DNA from: Tannerella sp.
Lineage (GTDB): Bacteria > Bacteroidota > Bacteroidia > Bacteroidales > Tannerellaceae
Reading direction: 5' to 3'
DNA length: 8,328 nucleotides
NCBI GenBank assembly: GCA_031263835.1
Contig: JAISEZ010000105.1
Coordinates: 1 to 8,328 of the forward strand
Made by a program: the position numbers and the translations under genes. The notes under the pieces are model-generated. The model saw only the letters and a program-made list of their open reading frames with translations, searched no databases and was not told the DNA's origin. Shown piece by piece: positions 6,282 through 8,328 of this stretch; the stretch's first letter is position 1; each line of letters begins with the position of its first letter.

Positions 6282-6761
6282 ATGGAAGTAATCAGAAGAG
6301 CCATTTTCCCGGGGACGTTCGACCCTTTTACGGTCGGACACCGGTCGCTGGTCGAGCGTTCGCTCCGGCTGGTGGACGAGGTGATTGTCTCCATCGGCGT
6401 CAACCGGAGCAAGCAGGGCTTCTTCCCGCTGGAAAAGCGCCTGGAGGGGGTTGAACGCATCTATGAACACGAACCGCGCGTGCGGGTCATGGCCTACGAT
6501 TCGCTGACGGTCGATTTCGCCCGGAAAGTGAACGCCGAATTCATCGTGCGCGGCATACGCACCATCAACGACTTCGAATATGAAAAAAACATCGCGGACG
6601 TCAACCGGAAACTGACCGGCATCGACACGTTCATCCTGTTCGCCGAACCCGAATACACGTTCGTCAGTTCCAGCATCGTACGCGAATTATTATCCTACGG
6701 AAAAGACGTTTCCGCTTTTGTACCCAACGAATTTCAATTATATGAACCTCATGAAGATTAA
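6282..6761 (+). CDS. coaD: Phosphopantetheine adenylyltransferase
   Basis: This 159-residue cytoplasmic enzyme catalyses the penultimate step of coenzyme A synthesis, joining ATP and 4'-phosphopantetheine to give dephospho-CoA and pyrophosphate. It is a nucleotidyltransferase of the alpha/beta phosphodiesterase superfamily. [10 protein letters not shown] (11-20) holds the signature T/H-x-G-H with H20. [13 protein letters not shown] (89-101) is the substrate and ATP loop with R90 and R93. SSSIVREL (129-136) is the C-terminal ATP-binding motif. The length matches bacterial CoaD (about 155-165). The ATG has no Shine-Dalgarno and follows repeat copy B by only 18 bp, so any transcript from the parE side carries that palindrome in its leader. 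I see no strong promoter of the TAnnTTTG form nearby; TATATTTC at 6050-6057 is the closest. Its 3' end overlaps the next gene. Confidence 0.96.
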   Translation: MEVIRRAIFPGTFDPFTVGHRSLVERSLRLVDEVIVSIGVNRSKQGFFPLEKRLEGVERIYEHEPRVRVMAYDSLTVDFARKVNAEFIVRGIRTINDFEYEKNIADVNRKLTGIDTFILFAEPEYTFVSSSIVRELLSYGKDVSAFVPNEFQLYEPHED

Positions 6762-8328
6762 ATTATCGGCGCCCGTCGCCGCGCTGCTTGTGTTTGCAGC
6801 GACCGGCGCACATGCCCAGCAGCGCATCAGCGAAGATTCGCGCAAGCTGCTGATTGCCTTCAGCGCCATTTCCACGTTATACGTAGACCCGGCCGACGAA
6901 AAGAAACTGGCGGAAGACGCCATTGTCGGCATGCTCGAGAAACTGGACCCCCATTCGGAATATTCCAATCCGGAAGAAACCAAAGACCTGACCGAGCCGC
7001 TGGAAAGCAACTTCGACGGCATCGGCATACAGTTCAACATGCTGACCGACACGCTCTACGTCATACAGGTCATATCGGGCGGCCCTTCCGAAAAGATTGG
7101 CCTGCTGGCGGGCGACCGCATCATCTTCGTCGACGACACCCTGATTGCCGGCGTCAAGATGAAAAATACGGACATCATGAAACGCCTGCGCGGCCCGCGC
7201 AACACGCTGGTGCGCGTCAAGGTGAAGAGAGCCGGATTCAAAGACCTGCTGGAATACACCATCACGCGCGGCAACATCCCGATATACAGCCTGGATGCCG
7301 CCTACATGATGGACGAATCCACCGGATACATCCGCCTGAGCCGCTTTGCCATCACCTCGTCCAAAGAAATCCGCGAAGCCATGAGCCGCCTGCTGCTTCA
7401 GGGGATGGAAAACCTTGTGCTGGACCTGCAGGGCAACGGCGGCGGCTACCTGCACATCGCCCACGAACTGGCCGACGAATTTCTGGACGGCGGCAAGCTG
7501 ATTGTGTACACCCAGGGCAACCGGCAGCCGCGCGAAAACTCGCTGGCCACCGAAAAGGGGAATTTTGAAACGGGACGGCTGGCCATTCTGGTCGACGAAT
7601 ACTCCGCCTCGGCCAGCGAAATCGTCTCCGGCGCCGTGCAGGACTGGGACAGAGGCGTCATCATCGGCCGGCGCACCTTCGGCAAGGGACTGGTACAAAA
7701 GCCGCTCCCGCTGCCCGACGGCTCCCTGATACGCCTGACCGTCGCCCGCTACTACACCCCCAGCGGACGCAACATCCAGAAACATTACACGCTGGGTAAC
7801 GACACGCTTTACAACCGCGAGCTTATCGAGCGCTACAACCGCGGCGAACTGATGAGCGCGGACAGCATCCATTTCCCGGACTCCCTGAAATTCAACACGC
7901 TGGTATCGAAACGGACCGTTTACGGCGGCGGCGGCATCATGCCGGACGTCTTTATCCCGCTCGACTCCACGCGCTACACCGACTATCACCGGAAAGTATC
8001 CGCCCTGGGGATAATCAACCTGGTCAGCATGAATTACCTGGACAAAAACCGGAAAGCGATGAACAGAAGCTATCCCGACATCCTTCGCTACAAGCGCGAC
8101 TTCAGCGTGCCGGAAGCGCTCCTTCAGGAACTTCGGCAGACGGCGACCGAAAGGGAGGTGGAATTTAACGAAGAACAGTATAACAAATCCAGGGCGCTGA
8201 TAACGCTTCAGATAAAGGCGCTCATCGCCCGCGACCTGTTTGACATGAGCGAGTATTACCAGGTCATCAACGACGAAAACACGAGCCTGAAGGAAGCGAT
8301 GCGGATTATCAACAACCCCGACGTATAT
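6742..8328 (+). CDS. S41 family C-terminal processing protease (partial, 3' end cut by window)
   Basis: The first 529 residues are visible and the frame stays open to the window end. These proteases cut periplasmic substrates near their C termini. Residues 1-25 form a signal peptide ending AHA-QQ. A PDZ domain spans roughly 91-175, with FDGIGIQF and [15 protein letters not shown]. The S41 core follows, with DLQGNGGG (family usually DLRGNGGG), SASASE (288-293) and TFGKGLVQ (312-319). By family spacing the catalytic pair is S290 and K315, exactly 25 residues apart, with Q319 four residues on. Bacteroidetes homologues are about 540-580 residues, so little is missing. An ATG at 6751 is an alternative start and gives an equally good signal peptide. 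The gene overlaps coaD by 20 bp (11 from the later ATG), implying cotranscription and coupled translation. Confidence 0.92.
   Translation, partial: MNLMKIKLSAPVAALLVFAATGAHAQQRISEDSRKLLIAFSAISTLYVDPADEKKLAEDAIVGMLEKLDPHSEYSNPEETKDLTEPLESNFDGIGIQFNMLTDTLYVIQVISGGPSEKIGLLAGDRIIFVDDTLIAGVKMKNTDIMKRLRGPRNTLVRVKVKRAGFKDLLEYTITRGNIPIYSLDAAYMMDESTGYIRLSRFAITSSKEIREAMSRLLLQGMENLVLDLQGNGGGYLHIAHELADEFLDGGKLIVYTQGNRQPRENSLATEKGNFETGRLAILVDEYSASASEIVSGAVQDWDRGVIIGRRTFGKGLVQKPLPLPDGSLIRLTVARYYTPSGRNIQKHYTLGNDTLYNRELIERYNRGELMSADSIHFPDSLKFNTLVSKRTVYGGGGIMPDVFIPLDSTRYTDYHRKVSALGIINLVSMNYLDKNRKAMNRSYPDILRYKRDFSVPEALLQELRQTATEREVEFNEEQYNKSRALITLQIKALIARDLFDMSEYYQVINDENTSLKEAMRIINNPDVY

Noticed and set aside
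5500..6291. Plus-strand open frame of 263 codons across the repeat region
   Set aside because: It consists only of translated repeats (both palindromic copies and the 21-bp array) and overlaps the coaD start. The heptapeptide repeat is a by-product of a unit length divisible by three.
6877..7989. Long minus-strand open frames opposite the protease, and similar ones opposite dacB and parE
   Set aside because: They are antisense shadows of GC-rich coding genes. The plus-strand proteins carry full catalytic motifs and the minus-strand ones have none.

Overview
The window reads as an ordinary chromosomal stretch of a Bacteroidetes bacterium, most likely of the order Bacteroidales. Three observations support this. 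Candidate promoters match the Bacteroidetes -7 form TAnnTTTG rather than TATAAT. Shine-Dalgarno sequences are scarce. The run parE - coaD - S41 protease is, from memory, a familiar Bacteroides-type gene order. The genes are moderately GC-rich and look uniform in codon use.

Layout. Bases 1-561 hold no convincing gene. They contain a cluster of short perfect hairpins (1-239), an 11-base C run (302-312), a consensus-quality sigma-54-like site on the minus strand (313-328) and a possible minus-strand housekeeping promoter (479-508). A minus-strand tRNA-Lys(UUU) follows at 601-673, with its own promoter and Rho-independent terminator. Diverging from it is a penicillin-binding-protein-4-type D-Ala-D-Ala carboxypeptidase (862-2361), whose leader carries a perfect inverted repeat. 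Next comes a two-gene unit: a conserved GNAT-like protein (2466-3593) and, 7 bp later, the topoisomerase IV ATPase subunit ParE (3601-5472). After parE there is an 809-bp stretch built almost wholly of repeats (5473-6281). It is followed by coaD (6282-6761) and an overlapping S41 C-terminal processing protease (6742 onward, cut by the window end).

The genes are housekeeping: peptidoglycan trimming, chromosome decatenation, coenzyme A synthesis and periplasmic proteolysis. The unusual part is the parE-coaD spacer. It has a 7-bp tandem repeat touching the parE stop codon and two direct copies of a palindromic, MITE-like element with 38-bp terminal inverted repeats. One copy is exactly 63 bp longer than the other, and the extra block is bracketed by a 7-bp duplication. 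Between the copies lies a nine-unit 21-bp minisatellite with palindromic junctions and A-tracts about two helical turns apart. The second copy ends 18 bp before the coaD ATG, so any transcript reading from parE into coaD must pass through very strong RNA hairpins. I found no new protein system; the novelty, if any, is in these repeats and in the non-coding left end.
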